Assembly (NCBI RefSeq): GCF_009711165.2
Contig: NZ_WMID02000040.1
Location: 1-45,482, forward strand
Source of the DNA: Flavobacterium sp. MC2016-06
GTDB lineage: Bacteria > Bacteroidota > Bacteroidia > Flavobacteriales > Flavobacteriaceae
Direction: 5' to 3'
DNA length: 45,482 nucleotides
Each line of letters starts with the position of its first letter. Within the stretch, counting starts at the first letter, position 1. The notes under the pieces are model-generated. The model had not been told where the DNA came from and searched no databases. It saw nothing but the letters and a program-made list of their open reading frames with translations. The position numbers and the translations under genes were made by a program. Positions 9,958-17,165 of the stretch are shown here, piece by piece.

Positions 9958-10377
9958 ATGGCAACAAATAGAACTTTTACAATGATTAAACCAGATGCTG
10001 TTGCAAACGGACACATCGGGAATATCTTAGCAATGATTACTAATGGAGGTTTCAAAATCGTTTCATTAAAATTAACTCAATTAACTGTAGCTGACGCTCA
10101 AGCATTTTATGCAGTTCACGCAGCAAGACCTTTCTACGGAGAATTAGTTGAATTTATGTCACGCGGACCAATTGTTGCTGCTATTTTAGAAAAAGATAAC
10201 GCAGTAGAAGATTTCAGAACTTTAATTGGAGCTACAAATCCAGCTGAAGCTGCAGAAGGGACTATTCGTAAAGCATATGCAACTTCTATTGGAGAAAATG
10301 CAGTTCACGGTTCAGACAGCGACGAAAACGCTGCAATCGAAGGAGCATTTCACTTTGCAGGAAGAGAGCAATTCTAA
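9958..10377 (+). CDS. ndk: Nucleoside-diphosphate kinase
   Basis: 139 residues, the normal length for Ndk. The enzyme passes the gamma phosphate of ATP to NDPs through a phosphohistidine. Conserved features: [11 protein letters not shown] near the N-terminus, [26 protein letters not shown], and the catalytic histidine H117 in NAVHGSDS. The open frame extends upstream to 9799, but those 53 codons do not look like Ndk and the -7 element sits inside them, so ATG 9958 is the start. Transcribed alone with its own promoter and terminator. Confidence 0.97.
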   Translation: MATNRTFTMIKPDAVANGHIGNILAMITNGGFKIVSLKLTQLTVADAQAFYAVHAARPFYGELVEFMSRGPIVAAILEKDNAVEDFRTLIGATNPAEAAEGTIRKAYATSIGENAVHGSDSDENAAIEGAFHFAGREQF

Positions 10378-10423
10378 ATTTTAGAGTTTATAGTTTAGAT
10401 TGCTGAACTTTGTACATAAATCA

Positions 10424-10459
10424 TAAAAAAAATCCATTTCAATTGAAATGGATTTTTTT
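10424..10459. terminator. ndk terminator
   Basis: A palindrome centred on CAATTG at 10440-10445 (AAATCCATTTC / GAAATGGATTT arms) flanked by A and T runs. Likely works for ndk and possibly, from the other side, for the DUF721 operon. Confidence 0.85.
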
Positions 10460-10470
10460 ATATCGAAAAA

Positions 10471-10544
10471 TCTAAAATCTAAAATCTAAAATCTAAAATC
10501 TAAAATCTAAAATCTAAAATCTAAAATCTAAAATCTAAAATCTA
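10471..10544. repeat. (TCTAAAA)10 tandem heptamer touching a stop codon
   Basis: Ten perfect copies of TCTAAAA start at 10471, 10478 and every 7 bp to 10534, followed by a partial TCTA (10541-10544). The last CTA is the TAG stop of the minus-strand DUF721 gene. The array fills the gap between the ndk terminator and that stop. Confidence 0.95.
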
Positions 10545-10838
10545 GCGTAAAACTACATCCATAACAACATCACGTCTTAATTCCTCATTAATCATTTTAA
10601 TGATTTTAGACTTTCCATGACTTAGTTCATCTCTCAAAACCGACGATCCTAGTTCAACGTACAAAGTACTTCCTTTAAGAACAACATTTTTTGTATAGGT
10701 GTTCACTCCATTTCCCATCAACTGACGCCAAGCTTCCCTTACATCAATTTGGTCCATTCCTGGCTGTAATTTATTAGTCTGGATAATTTGCTGTAAAACA
10801 GCCCCAATCGTACTTTCGTTATTTAGTCTCTTTGCCAT
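10542..10838 (-). CDS. DUF721 (DciA-like) protein
   Basis: 98 residues. The pattern of a short N-terminal helix (IGAVLQQIIQTNKL), a REAWRQLMG core and the LKGSTLYVELGSSVLRDEL strand-turn-strand is that of the DUF721/DciA family; some members load replicative helicase, but a role here is not shown. It overlaps the upstream lipoprotein gene by 20 bp, so the two are translationally linked. Its TAG stop lies in the end of a heptamer tandem repeat. Confidence 0.85.
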   Translation of the reverse strand: MAKRLNNESTIGAVLQQIIQTNKLQPGMDQIDVREAWRQLMGNGVNTYTKNVVLKGSTLYVELGSSVLRDELSHGKSKIIKMINEELRRDVVMDVVLR

Positions 10839-11259
10839 CGTTCAAAAGATTTATTGGTCCTGTTTTTTTATAATGATATTCTTTATTTTCAGCATTTTTA
10901 ACCACCAATTCTTCATCTGTTAAGGTAATCAATTCTTCGCTCCATTTTGCATAATTAGTCTTATAATCTAAATAGACTTTTTCGCCGGCAAAACGCACCG
11001 AAACTGTTTCAAATGTATTTGTAGTTAAAAAAGTTCCATCAAGCTGTGCCGTTACTTTTGTTCTTGTACCTTTTAAATGTTTAATTTTAAAAAAATCAAA
11101 GTTTTCATTCATTCCGTAAGCCTTCTCTTCACCTTTATCAAAAACTACTTTAGTAATTTCCCAATAACCGTTTAGTTTTGCAATATCCGTCGGTTTTATT
11201 TCCTGTTTGCATCCCACAAACGAAAGAGACAAAACCAAAATCATAAAGATGTTTTTCAT
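10819..11259 (-). CDS. Lipocalin-like lipoprotein
   Basis: 146 residues. A lipoprotein signal, MKNIFMILVLSLSFVGC, places the lipidated Cys at 17. The rest is predicted beta-rich (LNGYWEITKVVF, KVTAQLDGTFLTTN, VYLDYKTNYAKWSEELITL), resembling the small lipocalin-like domain proteins of Flavobacteria. First gene of the pair with DUF721. A TAACTTTG -7 element lies upstream (11393-11400 on the minus strand), with a hairpin repeat between it and the start. Function unknown. Confidence 0.8.
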   Translation of the reverse strand: MKNIFMILVLSLSFVGCKQEIKPTDIAKLNGYWEITKVVFDKGEEKAYGMNENFDFFKIKHLKGTRTKVTAQLDGTFLTTNTFETVSVRFAGEKVYLDYKTNYAKWSEELITLTDEELVVKNAENKEYHYKKTGPINLLNDGKETK

Positions 11260-11280
11260 AATAAATTTAATATTTATAAG

Positions 11281-11359
11281 GAGCTATTTCCTGCTGTCCG
11301 CTATATCTTTTTCTGGCTAAAAGAGCCAAAAAAAGGATGCCGCTCCCATCAGGGCTAGG
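11281..11359 (-). repeat. Structured intergenic repeat, copy A
   Basis: Read on the minus strand it begins TAGCCCTGATGGGAGCGGC, then ATCC, a hairpin (TGGCT/AGCCA at 11314-11318/11324-11328, extended by CTTTTT/AAAAAG), then GATATAGCGGACAGC and GGAAATAGCTC. It is homologous to the elements at 13788-13861 and about 15975-16018. It lies in the presumed leader of the lipoprotein gene. Confidence 0.85.
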
Positions 11360-11392
11360 ACTCCAGTTTTCAAAAGAATATTTTGTAAACTA

Positions 11393-11400
11393 CAAAGTTA
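11393..11400 (-). promoter_or_regulatory. -7 element, lipoprotein-DUF721 operon
   Basis: Minus-strand TAACTTTG, a perfect TAnnTTTG match. Transcription from here would cross repeat copy A before the start codon at 11259. Confidence 0.5.
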
Positions 11401-11457
11401 GCTTTATAAAAATTCAAAAGAAATAAAAATTCATAAAACCCATTAAACTATTTTACA

Positions 11458-11465
11458 TATTTTTG
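11458..11465 (+). promoter_or_regulatory. -7 element of the serine hydrolase gene
   Basis: TATTTTTG, a perfect TAnnTTTG match 28 bp before ATG 11494, giving a leader of about 20-25 nt. Confidence 0.55.
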
Positions 11466-11493
11466 GTCAAACCCTAAACCTAAACCAAAAAAC

Positions 11494-12558
11494 ATGACCA
11501 AAACTATTTTTAAGCTTCTGATAATCTTAAGCTTCGTCAGTTGCAGTAAAGAATCATCCAGTGACGAAACTACTACAGAACAAACTATGTATTTTCCTCC
11601 TTTAACTGGAACTACTTGGGAAACAGAGTCTATTTCTGATCTAAAATGGAATCAAAGCGCAGTACAGCCACTTTTAGATTATTTAAACCTCAAACATTCT
11701 AAATCGTTTATGATTTTAGTAAACGGTAGAATTGTAATGGAAAATTATTTCAACGGTCACACAGCTACTACAAATTGGTATTGGGCAAGTGCCGGAAAAA
11801 CATTAACCTCAACTACAACAGGAATTGCACAACAAGAAGGTTTACTTAATATCAACAATAAAGTTTCACAATATATTGGTACAGGCTGGACAAGCGAAAC
11901 TCTTGCTCAAGAAAATTTAATTACCTGTAAACATTTACTAACCATGACTTCTGGACTTGATGACAGTACTGATGATGTAGATCCTGCAAGTTTAATTTAC
12001 AAAGCCGATGCTGGAAAACGCTGGGCATACCATAATGTTTATGTAAAACTTCAAGATGTTGTTGCTAAAGCAAGCAGCCAAACTTGGGATAATTACTTTA
12101 ATACCAAACTGAGAGATAAAATTGGCATGAATGGTACTTGGGTTCAAATTGACGTTAATAGCGTTTATACAAGCACTACAAGAAGCATGGCGCGCTTTGG
12201 ACTCTTGATGCTGAATAAAGGAAAATGGGAAAACAACGTTATTCTGAACGAAAATTACTTTACTGAAGCTACAAATACTTCACAAAGTATCAATTTAGGA
12301 TATGGTTATTTATGGTGGCTAAATGGAAAAGCTAATTACCATTTACCACAATCTCAACTTACAATTCCTGGAAGTATAATACCTACGGCACCAAACGATA
12401 TGTTTATGGCATTGGGTAAAAACGATCAAAAAATATACGTAATACCAAGCAAAAATATGGTCATCATTAGAATGGGCGACGCAGCAGACGATGTCAACTT
12501 GGCGCTATCTGATTTTGACGAAACTCTTTGGGAGAAAATTAATGCTTTGTATCAGTAA
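11494..12558 (+). CDS. Serine hydrolase lipoprotein, beta-lactamase class C/PBP-like fold
   Basis: 354 residues. A lipoprotein signal ends at Cys17 (LSFVSC). The SxxK catalytic motif is S99-A-G-K102 in WYWASAGKTLTS, and a YHN motif in WAYHNVYVKL supplies the second catalytic Tyr. Near the C-terminus the usual HxG/KTG triad is not obvious, replaced around MALGKNDQKIYV. MARFGLLMLNKGKW is another family block. Such proteins are esterases, peptidases or beta-lactamases; resistance should not be assumed. Periplasmic or outer-membrane anchored. It ends exactly where the convergent small membrane gene ends, with no space between stops. Confidence 0.88.
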   Translation: MTKTIFKLLIILSFVSCSKESSSDETTTEQTMYFPPLTGTTWETESISDLKWNQSAVQPLLDYLNLKHSKSFMILVNGRIVMENYFNGHTATTNWYWASAGKTLTSTTTGIAQQEGLLNINNKVSQYIGTGWTSETLAQENLITCKHLLTMTSGLDDSTDDVDPASLIYKADAGKRWAYHNVYVKLQDVVAKASSQTWDNYFNTKLRDKIGMNGTWVQIDVNSVYTSTTRSMARFGLLMLNKGKWENNVILNENYFTEATNTSQSINLGYGYLWWLNGKANYHLPQSQLTIPGSIIPTAPNDMFMALGKNDQKIYVIPSKNMVIIRMGDAADDVNLALSDFDETLWEKINALYQ

Positions 12559-12738
12559 TTATCGCTTTGTACGGATTCTTTTCAGCATTCCCATAAAAAA
12601 GAATCCTAATCCTAAAACCAATAAAATATAATAAAAAGATAAGCTTTTATCTTTTAAAACATTAGCTAAAACAAAACTTATAACGCTTGCGAAATAAAAA
12701 GTAACAGGCGTTATATTTTTTAAAGAAGAAAAACTCAT
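12559..12738 (-). CDS. Small two-helix membrane protein downstream of ftsY
   Basis: A 59-residue ORF with an ATG at 12738, 7 bp after the ftsY stop. It begins MSFSSLKNITPVTFYFASVI and ends in a basic tail KRIRTKR. Two hydrophobic helices (about 13-27 and 36-50) are separated by a short charged LKDKS loop. Its stop abuts the stop of the convergent hydrolase gene (12556-12558). Position and spacing suggest co-transcription with ftsY. No family recognised; the function is unknown, though an inner-membrane location follows from the helices. Confidence 0.7.
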   Translation of the reverse strand: MSFSSLKNITPVTFYFASVISFVLANVLKDKSLSFYYILLVLGLGFFFMGMLKRIRTKR

Positions 12739-12745
12739 TTTGATA

Positions 12746-13699
12746 TTATTTAAAAAAACTATCTACAAATTCATATTTATTAAAGACTTGCAAATCTTCG
12801 ATTCCTTCACCAACTCCGATATATTTTACAGGAATCTGAAATTGATCTGAAATACCAATTACAACACCGCCTTTTGCAGTTCCGTCTAATTTAGTTACAG
12901 CCAGTGAAGTTACTTCTGTAGCTGCAGTAAATTGTTTTGCCTGCTCAAAAGCATTTTGCCCTGTTGAACCATCTAAAACCAAAAGTACATCGTGAGGTGC
13001 ATCGGCAACTACCTTCTGCATTACACGTTTTACTTTAGTAAGTTCGTTCATTAAGTTAATTTTATTGTGTAGACGTCCAGCAGTATCAATAATAACGATA
13101 TCGGCATTTTGAGCTACGGCAGACTGTAAAGTATCAAAAGCTACAGAAGCTGGATCGCTTCCCATATTTTGTCTTACTATCGGCACACCTACTCTATCTG
13201 CCCAAACCTGCAATTGATCTATAGCAGCGGCACGAAAAGTATCTGCAGCTCCTAAAACTACATTGTAACCTGCTTTTTTAAACTGATAAGCTAGTTTACC
13301 AATTGTAGTGGTTTTACCAACGCCATTTACTCCTACAACCATTAAAACGTATGGTTTTTTATCTTTTGGAATATCAAATTCGGTAGCTTCTCCTCTATTA
13401 GTTTCAGATAATAAAGCACCAATTTCTTCACGAAGAATTTGATTTAATTCTTCAGTTCCTAAATATTTATCTTCGGCAACGCGTTTTTCAATTCTTGAGA
13501 TAACTTTCAATGTTGTATTTACACCAACATCAGAAGCTACTAGAATTTCTTCTAGATTATCTAAAACGTCGTCATCAACTTTAGATTTACCAGCAACGGC
13601 TTTGCTTAACTTTGAGAAAAAAGTATTTTTTGATATTTCAAGACCTTTGTCTAAAGTCTCTTTTTTTTCTGTAGAGAATAATTTTTTAAAAAAACTCAT
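12746..13699 (-). CDS. ftsY: Signal recognition particle receptor FtsY
   Basis: 317 residues. FtsY is the SRP receptor GTPase that docks ribosome-nascent chains at the inner membrane. The short N-terminal helical N domain is followed by the G domain. GTPase motifs seen: G1 GVNGVGKTT (residues 123-131), AADTFRAAAIDQL, G3 DTAGRLHNK, and G4 TKLDGTAKGG. The long acidic A domain of E. coli is missing, as is normal in Bacteroidota. A minus-strand -7 element at 13906-13913 gives a leader of about 200 nt that contains repeat copy B. Confidence 0.97.
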   Translation of the reverse strand: MSFFKKLFSTEKKETLDKGLEISKNTFFSKLSKAVAGKSKVDDDVLDNLEEILVASDVGVNTTLKVISRIEKRVAEDKYLGTEELNQILREEIGALLSETNRGEATEFDIPKDKKPYVLMVVGVNGVGKTTTIGKLAYQFKKAGYNVVLGAADTFRAAAIDQLQVWADRVGVPIVRQNMGSDPASVAFDTLQSAVAQNADIVIIDTAGRLHNKINLMNELTKVKRVMQKVVADAPHDVLLVLDGSTGQNAFEQAKQFTAATEVTSLAVTKLDGTAKGGVVIGISDQFQIPVKYIGVGEGIEDLQVFNKYEFVDSFFK

Positions 13700-13787
13700 T
13701 TTTTATTTGTTGTTAGTTTTTAGATTATACGATTTTTGACAATCTAAATAATCCTATATATTTAAAGAAGGCCTATTGTTTGTATTT

Positions 13788-13861
13788 AGCCCCGGTAGGA
13801 ACGGTATCCTTTGCATGCCTTCTTTAGGCATGTAAAGATATAGTGGATAACGGGAACTATG
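13788..13861 (+). repeat. Structured intergenic repeat, copy B
   Basis: Begins TAGCCCCGGTAGGAACGGT, ATCC, then a hairpin CATGCC (13815-13820)/GGCATG (13828-13833) extended by CTTT/AAAG, then GATATAGTGGATAACGGGAAC. The hairpin arms differ from copy A but keep their pairing. Lies in the ftsY leader, antisense to ftsY. Confidence 0.85.
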
Positions 13862-13905
13862 CTTAAAAAAGAGACTAATTTATTTTGCTTCTTTAAAATT
13901 TTAGA

Positions 13906-13913
13906 CAAATATA
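13906..13913 (-). promoter_or_regulatory. -7 element of ftsY
   Basis: Minus-strand TATATTTG, a perfect consensus match just downstream of the ribosomal-operon terminator. Start codon of ftsY is about 200 bp further on. Confidence 0.5.
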
Positions 13914-13918
13914 AAAAA

Positions 13919-13954
13919 TAAAAAAGCTACTTCCGAATGAAAGCAGCTTTTCTA
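13919..13954 (-). terminator. Terminator of the rpmB-rpmG-DUF4295 operon
   Basis: On the minus strand, AAAAGCTGCTTT pairs with AAGTAGCTTTTTT with one mismatch and runs into T-rich sequence, 18 bp after the DUF4295 stop. Confidence 0.8.
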
Positions 13955-13971
13955 TATACTGTGATTGTTAA

Positions 13972-14124
13972 TTATTTCTTTTTCAAGAATTCATCAACTT
14001 CTTCAGGAGACATAATAGATTCTACGAATGTATATGCGCCAGTTTTAGGAGATTTCACCATTTTGATGGCTTTTGATAATCTCTTTGAAGATGTTTGTAA
14101 CGATGCTACGGTTTTCTTTGCCAT
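13972..14124 (-). CDS. DUF4295 ribosome-cluster small protein
   Basis: A 50-residue basic protein, beginning MAKKTVASLQTSSKRLSKAI and ending EEVDEFLKKK. The length, composition and place right after rpmG are those of the Bacteroidota DUF4295 family, which always accompanies L28 and L33. A ribosome-associated role is likely from context but unproven. Seven bases separate it from rpmG. Confidence 0.92.
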   Translation of the reverse strand: MAKKTVASLQTSSKRLSKAIKMVKSPKTGAYTFVESIMSPEEVDEFLKKK

Positions 14125-14131
14125 GACTTAA

Positions 14132-14314
14132 TTATTTAATTTCTTTATGAACAGTTACACGTTTCAAGATTGGATTAAATTTTTTAATCTCAAGTCTATC
14201 TGGAGTGTTTTTCTTGTTCTTAGTTGTTATATATCTAGAAGTACCTGGAACACCAGAAGTCTTGTGCTCAGTACATTCTAAAATTACCTGGATTCTATTA
14301 CCTTTCTTTGCCAT
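14132..14314 (-). CDS. rpmG: 50S ribosomal protein L33
   Basis: 60 residues. [18 protein letters not shown], then [26 protein letters not shown] core and [16 protein letters not shown], is L33. Only one Cys is present, so this is the zinc-free (C-minus) form. Middle gene of the rpmB-rpmG-DUF4295 operon. Confidence 0.97.
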
Positions 14315-14341
14315 CTTGCTATATATTTATTTAGGAAAAGA

Positions 14342-14578
14342 TTATTTGATAAATCCTTCTGACTGTGCTTTTTTCAAAACAGCAGTGATTCCATTTTTAT
14401 TAATTGTTTTTATCGTAGATGCTGCTACTCTAAGAGTAATCCATCTATCTTCTTCTGGAAGATAAAAACGCTTTTTAACTAAGTTTACAGAAAACTTTCT
14501 CTTAGTTTTGTTCATAGCGTGAGAAACGTTATTTCCTACCATCGCTCTTTTACCTGTAAGGTCACAAACTCTTGACAT
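14342..14578 (-). CDS. rpmB: 50S ribosomal protein L28
   Basis: 78 residues. [20 protein letters not shown] and the [19 protein letters not shown] block identify L28 of the large ribosomal subunit. First gene of the operon; promoter elements lie between it and the cinA stop. Confidence 0.97.
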   Translation of the reverse strand: MSRVCDLTGKRAMVGNNVSHAMNKTKRKFSVNLVKKRFYLPEEDRWITLRVAASTIKTINKNGITAVLKKAQSEGFIK

Positions 14579-14614
14579 TATACTTATCTTTTATCGTTAT
14601 TCAAAATCAGGGTG

Positions 14615-14645
14615 CAAAGAAAAGAAAAATAAACCATTGTAGCAA
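14615..14645 (-). promoter_or_regulatory. Promoter of rpmB operon
   Basis: On the minus strand TTG (14643-14645), 20 bp, then TTTCTTTG (14615-14622), one base from TAnnTTTG. Expected strong promoter of the ribosomal operon; leader about 30 nt. Confidence 0.55.
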
Positions 14646-14649
14646 AAAA

Positions 14650-15903
14650 TTAGCGCACAATTTTTAAAATTTCTTTCTGTAATATTTCTAAACTCTTAAT
14701 CGTCGCTCTATCTATCACTTTTTCACGTGGTTGACCAAAGTTAAACTCTTCTACAATTATATCATTTGGTGTAGCCAAAGCGATAAAAACTGTCCCAATT
14801 TCAGCATTTGAATCCCCTTTCGATGGTCCGGCGTTACCTGTTGTCGCAATTGCATAGTCTGTTTTGAGTATCTCTTTAACATTCAAAGCCATAGCCGATG
14901 CAACTTGTGCACTTACCACCGAATATTGATCTATTAATTCCTGCGAGACACCGAGAACATTAACCTTAGCTTCGGTTGCATAAGAAACGATACTGCCTTT
15001 AAAATAATTTGAAGCTCCGGGAACGGCTGCTAAAATTGATGCAATTTTACCTCCTGTAAAACTTTCTGCTGTAGAAATAGTTTTATTTTGCTTTGCTAAA
15101 ATTTTCCCAACTACAGATTCTATCGTTTCATTTTCTTCATAACCTACTATAATATCGTGGATTATGGCATCTAATGATTTTATATTTTCTTCTAATGCCG
15201 TTTCTAGTATTTCTTTATCTGTGCCACGCGCAGAAAGTCGCAGACGTACTCTTCCGGGATTTGGCAGATAAGCTAATTTGATAAAATCTGGCAGATTATT
15301 TTCCCAATCCTCTATACGTTCTGCCACTAAACTCTCGCCTTGACCGTACGTTAAAATTGTTTTATGAATAATATATGGTCGTTTATACTCGCGTACAATT
15401 TTAGGAATTATCTCGTTTTCTACTAAATATTTCATCTCGTAAGGTACGCCGGGAAGAGAAACAAATACTGTATTTTCTTTCTTCATCCACATTCCTGGCG
15501 CTGTACCAACATGATTGTGCAACACGATACAAGTTGAAGGAACTAGTGCCTGATCTTTATTCAATTGAGAGATTGGCCGCTTGTAAAAACCTTCTATTAA
15601 TTCGGTTACGTGTGCTAGTACTTCTGGATTTACAACCAATTCGTCATCAAAATATTCGCAGAAAGTTTTTTTAGTTACATCGTCTTTTGTAGGCCCTAAG
15701 CCACCTGTTACAATTACAATATCTACTTTGTTTTGTAATTGTGCGAAAGTATCTAAAATATGCTTTTTATCATCGCTGATTGAAATCATTTCGGTGATTT
15801 CCACACCAATTCTATCTAATGATTTTGCAATAAAACCAGAATTAGTATCTACAATTTGACCTATTAAAATTTCGTCTCCAATGGTTAAAATTACTGCTTT
15901 CAT
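14650..15903 (-). CDS. cinA: CinA: nicotinamide mononucleotide deamidase family protein
   Basis: 417 residues with both CinA domains. The N-terminal MoeA/MogA-like (COG1058) domain starts [20 protein letters not shown] and has [13 protein letters not shown]. The C-terminal PncC-type amidase domain starts near residue 255 and has [29 protein letters not shown] and [12 protein letters not shown]. The amidase recycles pyridine nucleotides (NMN to nicotinate mononucleotide); the old competence label comes from Gram-positives. A minus-strand TATCTTTG at 16043-16050 is a likely promoter and repeat copy C lies in the leader. Confidence 0.95.
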   Translation of the reverse strand: MKAVILTIGDEILIGQIVDTNSGFIAKSLDRIGVEITEMISISDDKKHILDTFAQLQNKVDIVIVTGGLGPTKDDVTKKTFCEYFDDELVVNPEVLAHVTELIEGFYKRPISQLNKDQALVPSTCIVLHNHVGTAPGMWMKKENTVFVSLPGVPYEMKYLVENEIIPKIVREYKRPYIIHKTILTYGQGESLVAERIEDWENNLPDFIKLAYLPNPGRVRLRLSARGTDKEILETALEENIKSLDAIIHDIIVGYEENETIESVVGKILAKQNKTISTAESFTGGKIASILAAVPGASNYFKGSIVSYATEAKVNVLGVSQELIDQYSVVSAQVASAMALNVKEILKTDYAIATTGNAGPSKGDSNAEIGTVFIALATPNDIIVEEFNFGQPREKVIDRATIKSLEILQKEILKIVR

Positions 15904-15974
15904 ATCAGTAGATTGTTTTTACTTACATTATATAAGTCGTTATTATAAAGAAGATTGTTGTCGCAGCGGTATTT

Positions 15975-16018
15975 GCGTGAGGGGTAGAAACGGCATTCTT
16001 TTACAATAAAAGAAATAC
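15975..16018 (+). repeat. Structured intergenic repeat, degenerate copy C
   Basis: GGGGTAGAAACGGCATTC followed by a small CTTTT/AAAAG hairpin (15998-16002/16008-16012) and AAATACT matches the central part of copies A and B, while the outer parts have decayed. Lies in the cinA leader, antisense to cinA. Confidence 0.6.
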
Positions 16019-16042
16019 TTTAATTAATTTAAATTCATATCG

Positions 16043-16050
16043 CAAAGATA
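16043..16050 (-). promoter_or_regulatory. -7 element of cinA
   Basis: Minus-strand TATCTTTG, a perfect consensus match about 140 bp before the cinA ATG. Confidence 0.5.
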
Positions 16051-16060
16051 TGATAAATAA

Positions 16061-16109
16061 CAGATCTCTATTTTTACTCTGAACTAAAAAGAGTAAAAAT
16101 AGAGATCTG
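16061..16109 (-). terminator. Strong hairpin after the Hpt gene
   Basis: A perfect 20-bp stem, 16061-16080 with 16090-16109 (arm CAGATCTCTATTTTTACTCT), loop 9 nt, starting 8 bp after the Hpt stop. There is no long U-tract, but position suggests transcript end or mRNA 3' protection. Confidence 0.7.
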
Positions 16110-16117
16110 CCTAAGTT

Positions 16118-16462
16118 TTACAAATCAAAGTCTTTTTTAATTTCTTTGACTGCTTCTTTTACCTGTAATCTAATACTTTTAAAAGTTTCTATAATTTCTT
16201 TTTTCTTACCTTCTGCTTTTGTCCAAGCTTCAACTTGCAGAATTTCCTCAAAAGCAACATTTAACCCCATTAAATCTAATGTTGGTTTTATTTTATGCGC
16301 GTAAGAATAAGCATATTTATGGTCTTTTTTCTTGATTCCTTCTTTGATTTGTATTAAATCTTCAGGAACTTCGGTAACAAATAATTTTAGAATTTCGTTT
16401 ACAAATTCAGGATCGTTATCTGAAAGTGCATATACTTTTGAAAGGTTATATTTTAAAGCCAT
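16118..16462 (-). CDS. Hpt-domain phosphotransfer protein
   Basis: 114 residues, a stand-alone histidine phosphotransfer domain. The phosphorylated histidine is H56 in SYAHKIKPTLDLMG, matching the AHxLK signature. Such proteins relay phosphate between hybrid histidine kinases and response regulators; the partners are not in the window. The ATG overlaps the TAA of the FAA-hydrolase gene by one base (TAATG), so the two are coupled. Confidence 0.88.
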   Translation of the reverse strand: MALKYNLSKVYALSDNDPEFVNEILKLFVTEVPEDLIQIKEGIKKKDHKYAYSYAHKIKPTLDLMGLNVAFEEILQVEAWTKAEGKKKEIIETFKSIRLQVKEAVKEIKKDFDL

Positions 16463-17073
16463 TATTTTACTTGTATTCTGAATAATTTTTTATCTTCTAA
16501 AAATCCTTCTAAAACATCGTTTGGTTTTACAGCTGCAACTCCTTCTGGCGTTCCTGTAAAAATAATATCGCCAATTTTTAATGTAAAAAACTGTGATACA
16601 TGAGAAACAAGCTCATCTATTTTCCACAACATCAGACTTGTATTTCCTTTCTGAACCGTTTTAGAATTGTTTGTCAACTCAAAAGTAAGATTTTCGAGAG
16701 AAACAAAATCACTTTTTGGCAAAAAATCACCAATTACAGCTGATCCGTCAAATGCTTTTGCTTTTTCCCAAGGCAAACCTTTTTCTTTTAGTTTACTTTG
16801 CAAATCTCTGGCTGTAAAATCTATCCCGACACTTATTTCATCGTAATACTTGTGGGCAAATTTAGGCTCAATATATTTTCCGACCTTGCTGATTTTTACA
16901 ATTACCTCTATTTCGTGATGCACATCTTCAGAAAATTCCGGGATCACAAACGGATGTTGTTTTAATAAAACTGCCGAATCTGGCTTCATAAAAACTACTG
17001 GCTCTGTAGGCCTTTCGTTTTTTAATTCTTCGATATGATTGGTATAATTTCTACCGACACAAATAATCTTCAT
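16462..17073 (-). CDS. Fumarylacetoacetate hydrolase (FAH) family protein
   Basis: 203 residues, the compact YcgM/FAHD1-like form. MKIICVGRNYTNHIEEL, the metal-site HHEIEVIVKI (E-x-E), VGIDFTARDLQ, and IGDIIFTGTPEGVAAVKPND are the FAH core. The family includes acylpyruvate hydrolases and oxaloacetate decarboxylases; the substrate is not decided by sequence. Coupled with the downstream Hpt gene, an unusual pairing. Confidence 0.9.
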   Translation of the reverse strand: MKIICVGRNYTNHIEELKNERPTEPVVFMKPDSAVLLKQHPFVIPEFSEDVHHEIEVIVKISKVGKYIEPKFAHKYYDEISVGIDFTARDLQSKLKEKGLPWEKAKAFDGSAVIGDFLPKSDFVSLENLTFELTNNSKTVQKGNTSLMLWKIDELVSHVSQFFTLKIGDIIFTGTPEGVAAVKPNDVLEGFLEDKKLFRIQVK

Positions 17074-17084
17074 CTTCTTTCTTA

Positions 17085-17160
17085 AATTACTGAGTCGCTA
17101 AGCTACTAAGATTCTAAGAAAATGAGAAATAACTCAGCAACTTAAATTCTTAATTTCTTA
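17085..17160. repeat. Degenerate 8-bp-period repeat with inverted halves
   Basis: The gap between the exonuclease and FAH genes holds CTTAG-like octamers. Read on the minus strand its first half gives about five units such as TTCTTAGA, ATCTTAGT, AGCTTAGC, GACTCAGT. Read on the plus strand its second half gives AACTCAGC, AACTTAAA, TTCTTAAT, TTCTTAGA. It may fold as a long imperfect hairpin. Confidence 0.55.
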
Positions 17161-17165
17161 GAACT

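Noticed and set aside
10471..10544. CRISPR-like array
   Set aside because: The unit is only 7 bp with no unique spacers, so it is a simple tandem repeat.
11494..12558. Antibiotic-resistance beta-lactamase
   Set aside because: SxxK and YxN are present, but the third motif is unclear and the family holds many esterases and peptidases; resistance is not supported.
13937..14465. Plus-strand ORFs over the ribosomal cluster
   Set aside because: They overlap DUF4295, L33 and L28 on the minus strand, which are certain genes.
15950..16020. tRNA or small structured RNA gene
   Set aside because: No cloverleaf or T-loop could be drawn; the stretch is explained better as a decayed copy of the repeat family.
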